A stretch of DNA of 20,485 bases from Synechococcaceae bacterium WBB_10_009 (GCA_010030955.1 RHBP01000012.1:1-20485), one strand, 5' to 3'. Shown: positions 7,674-14,814, counted from the first letter of the stretch. Notes: generated by a model not told the origin, from the letters alone. Program-made: numbers and translations.

Positions 7674-8174
7674 GTGCCAATGCTTAGCCAAGCCGCCACC
7701 GAGCTCGATGGCCTCTACGGGGCCGAGCATCGCCTGTGCCCCACCGCCAACCCCCAGCTGGCGCTGGTGTTGAGCCAGGAGCGCGAGATCGACCTGTTTG
7801 AGCTCGAGCAGCTCTGCGATGCGGTGGGCTGGAGCCGCCGCCCCGTGCGGCGCGTGCGCAAGGCCCTGCAGCACAGCCTGTTGGTGGTGGGCCTCTGGCG
7901 GCACGACCCACGCATCCCCCGGCTGGTGGGTTTCGCCCGCTGCACCGGCGATGGCGTGATCGAAGCCACCGTGTGGGATGTGGCCGTGCATCCCCTCTAC
8001 CAGGGGGCCGGCCTGGGCAAGCAGCTGATGGCCTACGTGCTCGATTGCCTGCGGGCGATGCAGGTGGAGCGCGTCAGCCTGTTTGCCGACCCCGGCGTGG
8101 TGGAGTTTTACGGCGCCCAGGGGTGGGAGCTGGAGCCCCAACAGCGGCGTTGCGCCTTCTGGTACGCCCCCTAG
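7674..8174 (+). CDS. GNAT-family N-acetyltransferase, Ycf52-like
   Basis: A 166-residue protein with a single GNAT domain. The acetyl-CoA pyrophosphate-binding loop is seen in VHPLYQGAGLGKQLM (QGAGLG matches Q/RxxGxG/A). It follows EATVWDVAV, and ADPGVVEFYGAQGW closes the domain. The order DAVGWSRRPVRRVRKAL, then GFARCTGDGVIEATVWDV, resembles the cyanobacterial and plastid Ycf52/NSI branch. Members of that branch have been reported to acetylate lysines, protein N-termini or serotonin. The ORF can start with GTG at 7674 or ATG at 7680, which changes two residues only. The gene is divergent from the hydrolase and converges on the broken glycosyltransferase with 13 bp between stops. The assignment to Ycf52 is from remembered sequence pattern. 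The acceptor substrate is unknown. Confidence 0.85.
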   Translation: MPMLSQAATELDGLYGAEHRLCPTANPQLALVLSQEREIDLFELEQLCDAVGWSRRPVRRVRKALQHSLLVVGLWRHDPRIPRLVGFARCTGDGVIEATVWDVAVHPLYQGAGLGKQLMAYVLDCLRAMQVERVSLFADPGVVEFYGAQGWELEPQQRRCAFWYAP

Positions 8175-8187
8175 CGGCAGCGGCGCG

Positions 8188-8915
8188 TTAGCGAGGTGCG
8201 TAGTAGCGCGCCGCCAGCTGCTCGGCGCTGATCCCCCGCCGCCAGTCGCGCCGCAGCTGGCCGTTGCGCCAGGCCACCCGCAGCACCCCCAGCCAGGTCC
8301 CATGGCGCCGCCAGCGGCGGCCATCCACCCGCAGCGGCCGGCCCAGGCGGCGCAGCGGTGCCAGGGGCTTGAGCCGTTGCACCAGGTCGAGGTCCTCCAT
8401 CAGCGGCAGCGGCCGCACCCCACCGGCCCGTGCCAACAGCCACCGCGGCAGCAGCAATCCCTGGTCGCCATAGGGCAGCTGCCGCAGCCGGCAGCGCAGG
8501 GCCACCGCCGCCTCCAGCAGCCGCAGTGGCGGCCCGCCCCCAGCCACCGCCAGATCGAAGTACCAGGCGGCCTGGGGTTGCCCCAGGGCCCGCTGCACCA
8601 CCGCTGCCCAATCGGCCGGCAGGCGACCATCGCCGTGCAACAGCAACAGCCAGGGAGCCGATGTGGCGGCAACGCCGCGTTGCAGTTGCCAACCGCGGTT
8701 GGCGGGGCCGTGCAGCACCGTGGCGCCGGCCAGCCGGGCCAGGGTGGCACTGCCATCGCCGCTGCCGCCATCCACCACCACCTGCCGCCATCCACCACCA
8801 CCCGCTCCGCCACCAGGCCCGCCGGGGCCAGGGCCAGGTCGGCCAGCAGCTGCGGCAGGCGGCGGGCTTCGTTGCGCACCGGAATCACCACCGCCAGCTG
8901 CGGCCCTGCGCTCAT
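8188..8915 (-). pseudogene. TIGR04283-type GT2 glycosyltransferase, frameshifted by a 20-bp tandem duplication
   Basis: The N-terminal half reads MSAGPQLAVVIPVRNEA... to ERVVVDGG from the ATG at 8915. Then the frame is lost, and the rest of the GT-A domain continues in another frame: VVVDGGSGDGSATLARLAGA, then LLLLHGDGRLPADW (the DxD-like sugar-nucleotide region) and YGDQGLLLP, MEDLDL to the stop at 8188. The break coincides with two exact copies of a 20-base unit (8762-8781, 8782-8801). Deleting one copy gives the uninterrupted sequence ERVVVDGGSGDGSATLA, typical of GT2 enzymes of the TIGR04283 group. The start overlaps the bestrophin stop by 4 bp (ATGA), so it is last in the htrA-DUF2064-bestrophin operon. 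It may be a true mutation, a reversible slippage site or an assembly error. Confidence 0.83.
8762..8802. repeat. Two exact tandem copies of a 20-bp unit inside the GT2 gene
   Basis: The unit CTGCCGCCATCCACCACCAC occurs at 8762-8781 and again at 8782-8801. One further matching base (8802) extends the period-20 match. Twenty is not a multiple of three, so the second copy shifts the reading frame of the minus-strand glycosyltransferase at its VVVDGG strand. Confidence 0.97.
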
Positions 8916-9841
8916 GACCAGCGGCTGGGGTCGTTGCTGATCGGCACCTGCGCCAGGGGGCTGTGGGGGCCCAACAGATCGGTGCTGATCGTGCGGCACA
9001 CCGAATCCATCGGCACGCAGAAGCTGCTGCCGTCGTTGTCGAACGGGTTTTCCACGTAGGCCCCCACCCGCTCGGCGGTGACAAACCCCACCAGGATCAC
9101 GGCCCCCTCCCAGCTGTCGCCGCGGTTCACGAAGTTCAGAAACTGCGCGTAGCCGTAAAACCAGCAGATGCCGCGGATGAACACGTCATAGGTGGGGGGG
9201 ATCGGTGAATTGCGGATCCGCTGCAGGCCGCCGAGGGCATTGGTGAACACCTCGCTGCAGCGCAGCAGGGCATCGCGGCCCCAGTCGTTGATCAGCCCCT
9301 CCCGGTGCAGCCGGCCGATGGCCTCGGCCTTGTGCAGCAAGCCCCCCTGCAACCGCAGCTGCGCCGGCAACCCCAACCCGGCCAGCACCGCATCGGCATG
9401 CGCGCGGGCATCGAGGCGCCAGCTGCCCCGCAGCTCGAAGTTGAGCAGCCAGCAGAGCACCGCCTGCAGGGCCACCAGCCGTTGGCGCTCCGCCCGGTGC
9501 TCCTCCCCCAGCAGGCTGGAGAGGGTGTCGCGCCAGCTGCGGCTGTTGTTCACGATGGCGCCCCAGAGGATCCGCGATTCCCACCAGCGGTTGATGGCCT
9601 GGGTGTTGCGGAAGGCCACAAACACCGACACGGCGATGCCCAAGGTGGTGAGCGAACTGCCATCCATCAGCACCAGGCTCTGCACCTGCGGGCTCTGTTT
9701 CACCCCCACGCCGATGCCCCCCAGCAGGGCCATCAGCGCCAGATCCCAGCGCATGCGCCAGGCCAGCTGCAGCAGCACCCGCGCCATGTTGCGCCGCGCC
9801 ATCCGCGGGAAGGCGCTGGCCAGGGGGTCGATGGCGATCAT
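8912..9841 (-). CDS. Bestrophin family (UPF0187) anion channel protein
   Basis: A 309-residue membrane protein with bestrophin hallmarks. These are FRNTQAINRWWESRILWGAIVNNSR (the NRWWE/NSR signature after the second helix), an RIRNSPIPPTYDVFIRGICWFYGY segment, and the C-terminal AYVENPFDNDGSSFCVPMDSVCRTI, which matches the conserved bestrophin ENPF-D region. Two hydrophobic helices near the N-terminus and two after residue 215 are visible. Family members form pentameric anion channels. Some algal homologues are linked to bicarbonate movement into thylakoids. That makes a bicarbonate role here an attractive but unproven idea, since CO2-concentrating genes lie about 5 kb away. Start ATG at 9841; M14 or M19 are alternatives. 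It sits 13 bp after DUF2064 and overlaps the GT2 start by 4 bp. Confidence 0.92.
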   Translation of the reverse strand: MIAIDPLASAFPRMARRNMARVLLQLAWRMRWDLALMALLGGIGVGVKQSPQVQSLVLMDGSSLTTLGIAVSVFVAFRNTQAINRWWESRILWGAIVNNSRSWRDTLSSLLGEEHRAERQRLVALQAVLCWLLNFELRGSWRLDARAHADAVLAGLGLPAQLRLQGGLLHKAEAIGRLHREGLINDWGRDALLRCSEVFTNALGGLQRIRNSPIPPTYDVFIRGICWFYGYAQFLNFVNRGDSWEGAVILVGFVTAERVGAYVENPFDNDGSSFCVPMDSVCRTISTDLLGPHSPLAQVPISNDPSRWS

Positions 9842-9854
9842 CGGAGCAGGCCGT

Positions 9855-10541
9855 TCATCGGCCGATCATCGCCCTGCCGCTGCCCGCCTGGCGCCGGCGC
9901 AGCCAGGGCTCAAGGTCCGCGCGGGTGTCGAGGTCGCCCAGCTGCCGCAGCAGCGCCGGCGGCAGCTGCCGCCGCTGCGCCCCCTCCAGGGTGGCCGCCA
10001 GCACCCGATCGCTGCCCCAGGGGATGCCCGCCATCAGCCACGGCCCCGCCCGGAAGAAGCCATCGCGGTTGAGGCCGATCAACCAGTAGCCCCCATCGTT
10101 GGCCGGCCCCAGCACCAGTGGTTGCTGCTCCAGTGCTTGGAAGGCCTGCTCCAGATCGGTGCGCTCCAGGGCCGGCAGGTCGCTGCCGATCAGCACCACC
10201 TGCCCGGCCCCCGCCCCAAACCCCAGCCGCCACTGGCGCTGCATGCGGCAGCCCAGGCTGCCGTTGCCCTGGCCCACCAGGGTGGCGGCGATGGAGCAGC
10301 GCCCCAGGGCCTGGCCCCAGCGGCGCCGCCCCCGGGGCCCCAGCCCCTCCACCGCCAGCCGCAGCTCGGCGCCGGTGGCTTCGCAGGCGGCCGCCGCCGT
10401 GCGCAGGGTGTGGTCGGTGAGCTGCCGCTGGATGGCCGCTGCCTGCGGGGCCGATGCCAGGTCGGCCGCCAAGCGCCGCTTGCAGCGCCCCACCGCCGGC
10501 CAGCGGGCCAGCACCACCAGCTGGCGCCGCGGGCCGTTCAA
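9855..10541 (-). CDS. DUF2064 / TIGR04282-type glycosyltransferase-like protein
   Basis: A 228-residue protein of the DUF2064 family, a Rossmann-like GT-A/nucleotidyltransferase-type fold. It shows LVVLARWPAVGRCKRRLA near the N-terminus (the family's PxxGxxKTRL motif, here with R for T), VVLIGSDLPAL, and the highly conserved LGPANDGGYWLIGL (residues about 144-157). Families TIGR04282 and TIGR04283 are often neighbours or fused and have been named after arsenosugar biosynthesis, although that role is not proven for most members. The TIGR04283 partner is here in the same operon, separated by the bestrophin gene. The start is TTG at 10541, four bases after the HtrA stop, because no ATG or GTG precedes the conserved strand. 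No arsenic genes (arsM, arsS) are in the window. Confidence 0.85.
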   Translation of the reverse strand: MNGPRRQLVVLARWPAVGRCKRRLAADLASAPQAAAIQRQLTDHTLRTAAAACEATGAELRLAVEGLGPRGRRRWGQALGRCSIAATLVGQGNGSLGCRMQRQWRLGFGAGAGQVVLIGSDLPALERTDLEQAFQALEQQPLVLGPANDGGYWLIGLNRDGFFRAGPWLMAGIPWGSDRVLAATLEGAQRRQLPPALLRQLGDLDTRADLEPWLRRRQAGSGRAMIGR

Positions 10542-10545
10542 GGGG

Positions 10546-11682
10546 TCAGTTCTGGCGCGGCAGTTCCGCCGGCCGCAGCTGCAGGTTCAGTTGCCGCGGC
10601 CCCCGTTGCACCTGCAGCGCCAGCGGTTGGCCCACGCGGCCCTGGTCCACCGCCACCTGCACCTCGGTGGGGTTGTCCACCGCCGTGCCGCCCACCTGTT
10701 CGATCAGGTCGCAGGTGCGCAGGCCGCCGCGGGCCGCCGGGCTGCCGGGCATCACCTCCACCACCACCACGCCGTTGGTTTCGGGCAGGCGGCACTCGGC
10801 GTTGGTGGCATTCACCTCCCGGGCCAGTTGGGGGGTGAGGGCCTGCAGGCGCACGCCGATGTAGGGGTGCGAAGCGCGGCCCTTCTCCAGGATCTGGGCG
10901 GCGATCTGGCGCCCCAGGTTGATCGGGATCGCAAAGCTCAGGCCGGCGCCGGGGGCCTGGCGGATGGCGGTGTTGATGCCGATCACCTGGCCCCGTTCGT
11001 TGATCAACGGGCCGCCGCTGTTGCCGGGGTTCACCGCGGCGTCGGTTTGCAGGTAGGGCACCCGCTGGCCTTCGCCCACCGCATTGGTGCGTTGCACGGC
11101 GCTGATGATGCCGGCGGTCACGGTGTTGTCGAGGCCGAGGGGGTTGCCGATGGCGATCGCCCACTCCCCGGGGCGCACCTTGCTCGAATCCCCCAGGGGC
11201 GCCACCGGCAGCCCCGCGGCCGCCACCTTCACCACGGCCACGTCGGTGACGGGGTCACCCCCCAGCACCTTGCCGCGGAAGCTGCGCCCATCGGGCAGGG
11301 TCACCCCCACCTCGCTGGCGCCCTCCACCACGTGGGCGTTGGTGAGGATCACCCCATCGGAGCGGGTGATGAAGCCGGAGCCCTGCCCCTGCTGCTGCTG
11401 GATCGAGGGACCCGCGCCGAACAGGCCGCCGAGGGGGTTCACCACCCGCCGCACCGTGTCGATGCGCACCACCGCCGGCCCCACCTTGTCGACGGCGTTG
11501 ACGATGAAGTTGTTGCCCGGCTGCAGCGCCCCGCCGGGGGGGGCATCGCTCACCTGGGTGGGGTCGCCGCCACGGCCCCAGGGCAGGCCCGGCAGCCCAC
11601 CGCTGCAGCCCCCCAACAGCACCCCGGCCAGCAGCACGGGGGCCAGCTGGCGGGGCGTGTGGCCACACACGAATCGGCTCAT
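10546..11682 (-). CDS. HtrA/Deg-family serine protease with PDZ domain, predicted lipoprotein
   Basis: A 378-residue trypsin-like protease. A short signal ends in a lipobox, LLGGC with C26, predicting a lipid-anchored protein in the periplasm or on a membrane. The catalytic triad is complete: H117 in TNAHVV, D147 in TDVAVV and S222 in GNSGGPL. One PDZ domain follows, about residues 270-370, with the PYIGVRLQ and GSPAARGGLRTCDLI segments. It resembles cyanobacterial HhoA/HhoB/HtrA proteins of protein quality control. Two cysteines, C298 and C324, lie in the PDZ domain, with C324 at a position where GD is common; a disulfide is possible. It is first of a four-gene minus-strand operon, with DUF2064 four bases downstream, and is divergent from dnaA across 99 bp. 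An HIP1-type palindrome GCGATCGC occurs at 11153-11160. Confidence 0.93.
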   Translation of the reverse strand: MSRFVCGHTPRQLAPVLLAGVLLGGCSGGLPGLPWGRGGDPTQVSDAPPGGALQPGNNFIVNAVDKVGPAVVRIDTVRRVVNPLGGLFGAGPSIQQQQGQGSGFITRSDGVILTNAHVVEGASEVGVTLPDGRSFRGKVLGGDPVTDVAVVKVAAAGLPVAPLGDSSKVRPGEWAIAIGNPLGLDNTVTAGIISAVQRTNAVGEGQRVPYLQTDAAVNPGNSGGPLINERGQVIGINTAIRQAPGAGLSFAIPINLGRQIAAQILEKGRASHPYIGVRLQALTPQLAREVNATNAECRLPETNGVVVVEVMPGSPAARGGLRTCDLIEQVGGTAVDNPTEVQVAVDQGRVGQPLALQVQRGPRQLNLQLRPAELPRQN

Positions 11683-11749
11683 GCTGCTGGCGCTGGGGGT
11701 CGGAGATTGGAGCGCATCATCGGAGACGGGCAGCTCCGCTGACTACCCC

Positions 11750-11767
11750 TATATTCAGGTCCCCTGA
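11750..11767 (+). promoter_or_regulatory. Possible dnaA -10 box and small inverted repeat
   Basis: TATATT at 11750-11755 is a good -10 hexamer in otherwise GC-rich DNA, 26 bp before the dnaA GTG; no convincing -35 box is seen 16-18 bp upstream. It is followed directly by an inverted repeat, TCAGG-tcc-CCTGA (11755-11767), which could be an operator at the transcription start. No perfect DnaA box (TTATCCACA) was seen in the 99-bp htrA-dnaA gap. Confidence 0.35.
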
Positions 11768-11781
11768 GGGTTGGCGAGGCG

Positions 11782-13221
11782 GTGCAGCAGGGGGATCAGC
11801 TGTGGCGTCAGGTTCAGGAAGCCCTGCAGGGCAACCTCTCCAAGCCCACCTTTGAAACCTGGATCCGGCCGGCCCGTTGTGCCGATCTCGCCGGCGATCA
11901 GCTGCTGTTGGTGGCGCCGAATGCCTTCGCCTGCGGCTGGCTGCGCAAGAACTACCTCACCACCATCGGGGCGGTGGCCAGCGAGATCGCCGGCCGGCCG
12001 ATCGCCGTGAGCGTGGACACCGCCAACGGCGCCGACGGGGCCGATGGCATCCAGGGCCTGCAGCCCATCGCCGGGGAGCCGCCGCCGCCGGCCGCCAGCA
12101 ACGGCAACGGACACGGCCAGGCGGCTGCTTCCGCCCAACCGCGCCCGGCCGCCGGCACCGCCACCGGCGAACCGCCCCGCAAGTTGGCGCCGGGGCTGAA
12201 CCCCCGCTACGTGTTCAACCGCTTCGTGGTGGGCTCCAACAGCCGCATGGCCCATGCGGCCGCCCTGGCGGTGGCGGAGGCCCCGGGCCGTGAGTTCAAC
12301 CCGCTGTTCATCTGCGGCGGGGTGGGCCTGGGCAAGACCCACCTGATGCAGGCCATCGGCAACTACCGGCTCGAGATCGATCCGGATGCCCGCGTGGCCT
12401 ACGTGAGCACCGAAACCTTCACCAACGATCTGATCCAGGCCATCCGCAAGGACGGCATGCAGAAATTCCGCGACCGCTACCGCGCCGCCGATTTGATCCT
12501 GGTGGATGACATCCAGTTCATTGAGGGCAAGGAGTACACCCAGGAGGAGTTCTTCCACACCTTCAACGCCCTGCATGAGGCGGGCCGCCAGATCGTGATC
12601 GCCAGCGACCGGCCCCCCTCCCAGATCCCCCGGCTGCAGGAGCGGCTGATCTCCCGCTTCTCCATGGGCCTAATCGCCGACATCCAGGCGCCCGACCTGG
12701 AAACCCGCATGGCGATCCTGCACAAGAAGGCGGAGCACGAGCAGGTGAGCCTGCCGCGGGATCTGATCCAATACCTGGCCGGCCGGTTCACCTCCAACAT
12801 CCGCGAGCTGGAGGGGGCCCTCACCCGCGCCGTGGCCTTCGCCTCAATCACCGGCCTGCCGATGACGGTGGAATCGGTGGCGCCGATGCTCGACCCCGCC
12901 GGCAGCGAGGTGGAGGTGACCCCCGCCCAGGTGCTCAGCAAGGTGGCGGAGGTGTTCGGTGTGGCGGTGGAGGAGATGAAGAGCCCCAGCCGCAAACGGG
13001 CCGTGAGCCAGGCCCGCCAGGTGGGCATGTACCTGATGCGCCAGGGCACCAACCTCTCGCTGCCGCGCATCGGCGATGAATTCGGCGGCAAGGACCATTC
13101 CACCGTGATGTACGCGGTGGATCAGATCGAGAAGAAGCTGGGGGCCGATCCGCTGCTGGGGCGGCAGGTGCAGCAGGTGCGCGATCTGCTCCAGATCGAC
13201 TCCCGCCGCCGCACCCGCTAG
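11782..13221 (+). CDS. dnaA: Chromosomal replication initiator DnaA
   Basis: A 479-residue DnaA, the AAA+ ATPase that binds DnaA boxes and opens the origin. Domain I (about 1-85) contains LSKPTFETWIRPA. Domain II (about 86-140) is a low-complexity linker rich in Gly, Pro, Asn and Ala. Domain III has Walker A GGVGLGKT (179-186), Walker B LILVDDIQF (D242, D243) and the SRFSMGL sensor region. Domain IV has the DNA-binding helix-turn-helix and the signature RIGDEFGGKDHSTVMYA. The GTG at 11782 is chosen because no ATG or in-frame TTG lies upstream, and GAGG precedes it. Length is normal for cyanobacteria. Its TAG stop lies in a CTAG shared with convergent vapC. No cluster of DnaA boxes marks an origin here. 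Confidence 0.97.
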   Translation: MQQGDQLWRQVQEALQGNLSKPTFETWIRPARCADLAGDQLLLVAPNAFACGWLRKNYLTTIGAVASEIAGRPIAVSVDTANGADGADGIQGLQPIAGEPPPPAASNGNGHGQAAASAQPRPAAGTATGEPPRKLAPGLNPRYVFNRFVVGSNSRMAHAAALAVAEAPGREFNPLFICGGVGLGKTHLMQAIGNYRLEIDPDARVAYVSTETFTNDLIQAIRKDGMQKFRDRYRAADLILVDDIQFIEGKEYTQEEFFHTFNALHEAGRQIVIASDRPPSQIPRLQERLISRFSMGLIADIQAPDLETRMAILHKKAEHEQVSLPRDLIQYLAGRFTSNIRELEGALTRAVAFASITGLPMTVESVAPMLDPAGSEVEVTPAQVLSKVAEVFGVAVEEMKSPSRKRAVSQARQVGMYLMRQGTNLSLPRIGDEFGGKDHSTVMYAVDQIEKKLGADPLLGRQVQQVRDLLQIDSRRRTR

Positions 13222-13607
13222 GGGCGCTGCAGGCCGAACACCTCCACGTAGGGCAGGAAGTCGCGGTCGCTGAACAGCAGCGGCAATTCGGCGTTGATGC
13301 AGGCGGTGGCGATGATGCCGTCGATGGTGCGGCGCACCGTGATGCCCCGCTGACGCAGCTGGCGGTAGAGGGCAGCCGCGCTGTAGGCGTTGGCGGTGCC
13401 GAGCATCTCCAGCACCGGCAATCCGCGGAACAGCCGTTCCGCCGTGGCGTGATCGCGGTTGTTGCTGAAGCCCTGCAGCACCTCCACCAGGATCACATCC
13501 CCTACGGCGATGGGGGTGGTGCCCAGCAGCTGGTCCAGCTGCTGCACCTCGGGCGTGGTGTGACCGTTGAAGAAGTCAATCCACACCGAGGAATCCACCA
13601 CAATCAC
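13218..13607 (-). CDS. vapC: VapC-type PIN domain ribonuclease toxin
   Basis: A 129-residue PIN-domain protein with the acidic residues expected for Mg2+-dependent RNA cleavage: D5 in VVDSSVWID, E42 in VEVLQGF, D96 in TIDGIIA, and D114/D116 in FSDRDF. The length is typical of VapC toxins, which often cut tRNA or rRNA. It follows its antitoxin with a GTGA overlap (13604-13607; GTG start). Its stop and that of dnaA occupy the same CTAG on opposite strands, so there is no space for a terminator between them. The target RNA is unknown. Confidence 0.92.
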   Translation of the reverse strand: MIVVDSSVWIDFFNGHTTPEVQQLDQLLGTTPIAVGDVILVEVLQGFSNNRDHATAERLFRGLPVLEMLGTANAYSAAALYRQLRQRGITVRRTIDGIIATACINAELPLLFSDRDFLPYVEVFGLQRP

Positions 13608-13798
13608 CGCGCGCTCCGCAGGGCCTCAAGATCGCCATCCCAGGGCAGTGTTCCCCGGTAGGCGCGGATGGCCTCCTGTTGCTTGAGTTGGATCAGGGTT
13701 CGCAGCCCCAGTTCCACCACCTCGCGTTTGCTGCGGGCGCCCGAGGCCTGCAGGGCGTCGCGCATCAGCACGTCGTCGATCACGATGTTGGTTCGCAT
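13604..13798 (-). CDS. vapB: VapB-type antitoxin (ribbon-helix-helix)
   Basis: A 64-residue antitoxin with the pattern MRTNIVIDDVLMRDALQ then SKREVVELGLRTLIQL: a short beta-strand followed by two helices, as in DUF2191/VapB ribbon-helix-helix proteins that bind operator DNA as dimers. The C-terminal part, AYRGTLPWDGDLEALR, is the usual toxin-neutralising tail. I chose ATG at 13798; GTG directly before it (13801) is the alternative and adds one residue. The gene overlaps vapC by 4 bp. Autoregulation is likely by family rule, and directly repeated GTGTGTA motifs lie 13-42 bp upstream. Confidence 0.9.
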   Translation of the reverse strand: MRTNIVIDDVLMRDALQASGARSKREVVELGLRTLIQLKQQEAIRAYRGTLPWDGDLEALRSAR

Positions 13799-13811
13799 CA
13801 CGCCAGGGCTC

Positions 13812-13840
13812 GTGTGTAAAGCCTAGCGTTTTTGTGTGTA
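13812..13840 (-). promoter_or_regulatory. Direct repeats upstream of vapB, possible VapB operator
   Basis: GTGTGTA occurs at 13812-13818 and 13834-13840, 22 bp apart or about two helical turns, in the short A/T-richer gap (13799-13872) between vapB and the 3' end of cbbX. Same-face spacing upstream of a ribbon-helix-helix antitoxin suits an autoregulatory operator. On the transcribed strand they read TACACAC, with AAAAACGCTAGGCTT between them. No clear -35/-10 pair was assigned. Confidence 0.35.
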
Positions 13841-13872
13841 TTGCTTGCCCGGTGTCTGCGAGGGGCGTCGCC

Positions 13873-14814
13873 TCAGCCGGTGATCGGCTGGCTGGGGTCG
13901 AGCCCTTCCACCTCGCCGGAGAACACGCGGCTGGCGGTGATGTCCTCGGCTTCGATGGTCATCAGATCCAGCTTGGTGAGGCCCCCCTGGCCCATGCCCT
14001 TGAACAGGCGGTTGGCCTGGCGCATGCGGGCCCGGTCGATGGCGTTGCGGATCGAGCGGGCATTGGCGAAAAACGGCAGCTGCATGCGCCGTTGGATGTA
14101 GTCGCCGAAGGCGGCCAACGCCTCCTCGCTGAAGCGGTAGTTCTCCTCCGCCAGGATCAACCGGGCAATCGCCAGCAGTTCGTCGGCGCTGTAATCGGGG
14201 AAATCGATGTGGTTGGCCACCCGTGAGGAGAGGCCTGGATTGCTCTGGTAGAACACATCCATGCGCTCCTTGTAGCCGGCGAAGATCACCACCAGATCGT
14301 CGCGGTTGTTCTCCATCACCTGCAGCAGGATCTCGATCGCTTCGGCGCCGTAATCCCGCTCGTTTTCGGGGCGGTAGAGGTAATAGGCCTCATCGATGAA
14401 CAGCACGCCGCCCATCGCCTTTTTGAGCATCTCCCGCGTTTTCGGTGCGGTGTGGCCGATGTATTGGCCCACCAGGTCGTCGCGGGTGGCCGTCACCACA
14501 TGGCCTTTGCGCACGTAGCCCAGGCGGTGCAGGATCTGCGACATGCGCTCCGCCACCGTGGTTTTGCCGGTGCCGGGCCGGCCGGTGAACGACATGTGCA
14601 GGCTGGGGGCCGTGGTGGCCAGCCCCACCTGCTTGCGGGCCCGGTCCACCACCAGCAGGGCGGCGATTTCGCGGATGCGGGTTTTCACCGGCCGCAGGCC
14701 GATCAGGTCCTGATCCAGTTGCTCCAGCACCTCATGCACCTGGGCCCCCTCAAAGGCGGCCTCCAGGTTCACCGGGGTGTTGTCCGGCTGGGGGGTGGGA
14801 TCAAACGAGTCCAT
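13873..14814 (-). CDS. cbbX: CbbX AAA+ Rubisco activase
   Basis: A 313-residue AAA+ protein that remodels Rubisco to release inhibitory sugar phosphates. It has Walker A GRPGTGKT (78-85), the pore-loop segment QYIGHT with Tyr118, Walker B VLFIDEA (D141, E142), and an arginine-rich C-terminal lid (NARSIRNAIDRARMRQANRL). These match the CbbX group, well known from red-type Rubisco organisms and also present in alpha-cyanobacteria with form IA Rubisco. I chose ATG at 14814 because the extra five upstream residues lie inside the preceding gene. It overlaps the acRAF-like gene by 14 bp and is the last gene of the minus-strand CCM cluster. The window does not include cbbL or cbbS. Confidence 0.93.
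   Translation of the reverse strand: MDSFDPTPQPDNTPVNLEAAFEGAQVHEVLEQLDQDLIGLRPVKTRIREIAALLVVDRARKQVGLATTAPSLHMSFTGRPGTGKTTVAERMSQILHRLGYVRKGHVVTATRDDLVGQYIGHTAPKTREMLKKAMGGVLFIDEAYYLYRPENERDYGAEAIEILLQVMENNRDDLVVIFAGYKERMDVFYQSNPGLSSRVANHIDFPDYSADELLAIARLILAEENYRFSEEALAAFGDYIQRRMQLPFFANARSIRNAIDRARMRQANRLFKGMGQGGLTKLDLMTIEAEDITASRVFSGEVEGLDPSQPITG

Noticed and set aside
5060..7699. A very long minus-strand open frame (879 codons) opposite the ABC exporter and hisG end
   Set aside because: It is low-complexity Gln/Ala/Gly/His-rich sequence, as expected from the antisense of GC-biased codons. It lies opposite a fully convincing ABC exporter and also contains the hydrolase region in the wrong frame.
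11153..11160. HIP1 palindrome GCGATCGC as a genome signature
   Set aside because: I noticed only this copy in the window, within htrA coding sequence. There is no enrichment of the kind seen in many beta-cyanobacteria.
11657..11668. Perfect 12-bp palindrome GTGTGGCCACAC near the htrA start
   Set aside because: It lies inside coding sequence for the signal peptide and is short; without further copies or conservation it is not a supported operator.
10099..11742. 547-codon plus-strand open frame opposite htrA and DUF2064
   Set aside because: His/Gly/Gln-rich shadow sequence with no recognisable domain; the opposite strand has an intact catalytic triad and PDZ domain.
11683..11781. Replication origin at the dnaA upstream gap
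   Set aside because: No DnaA-box cluster or AT-rich unwinding element is visible in the 99 bp. dnaA is often not next to the origin in cyanobacteria.
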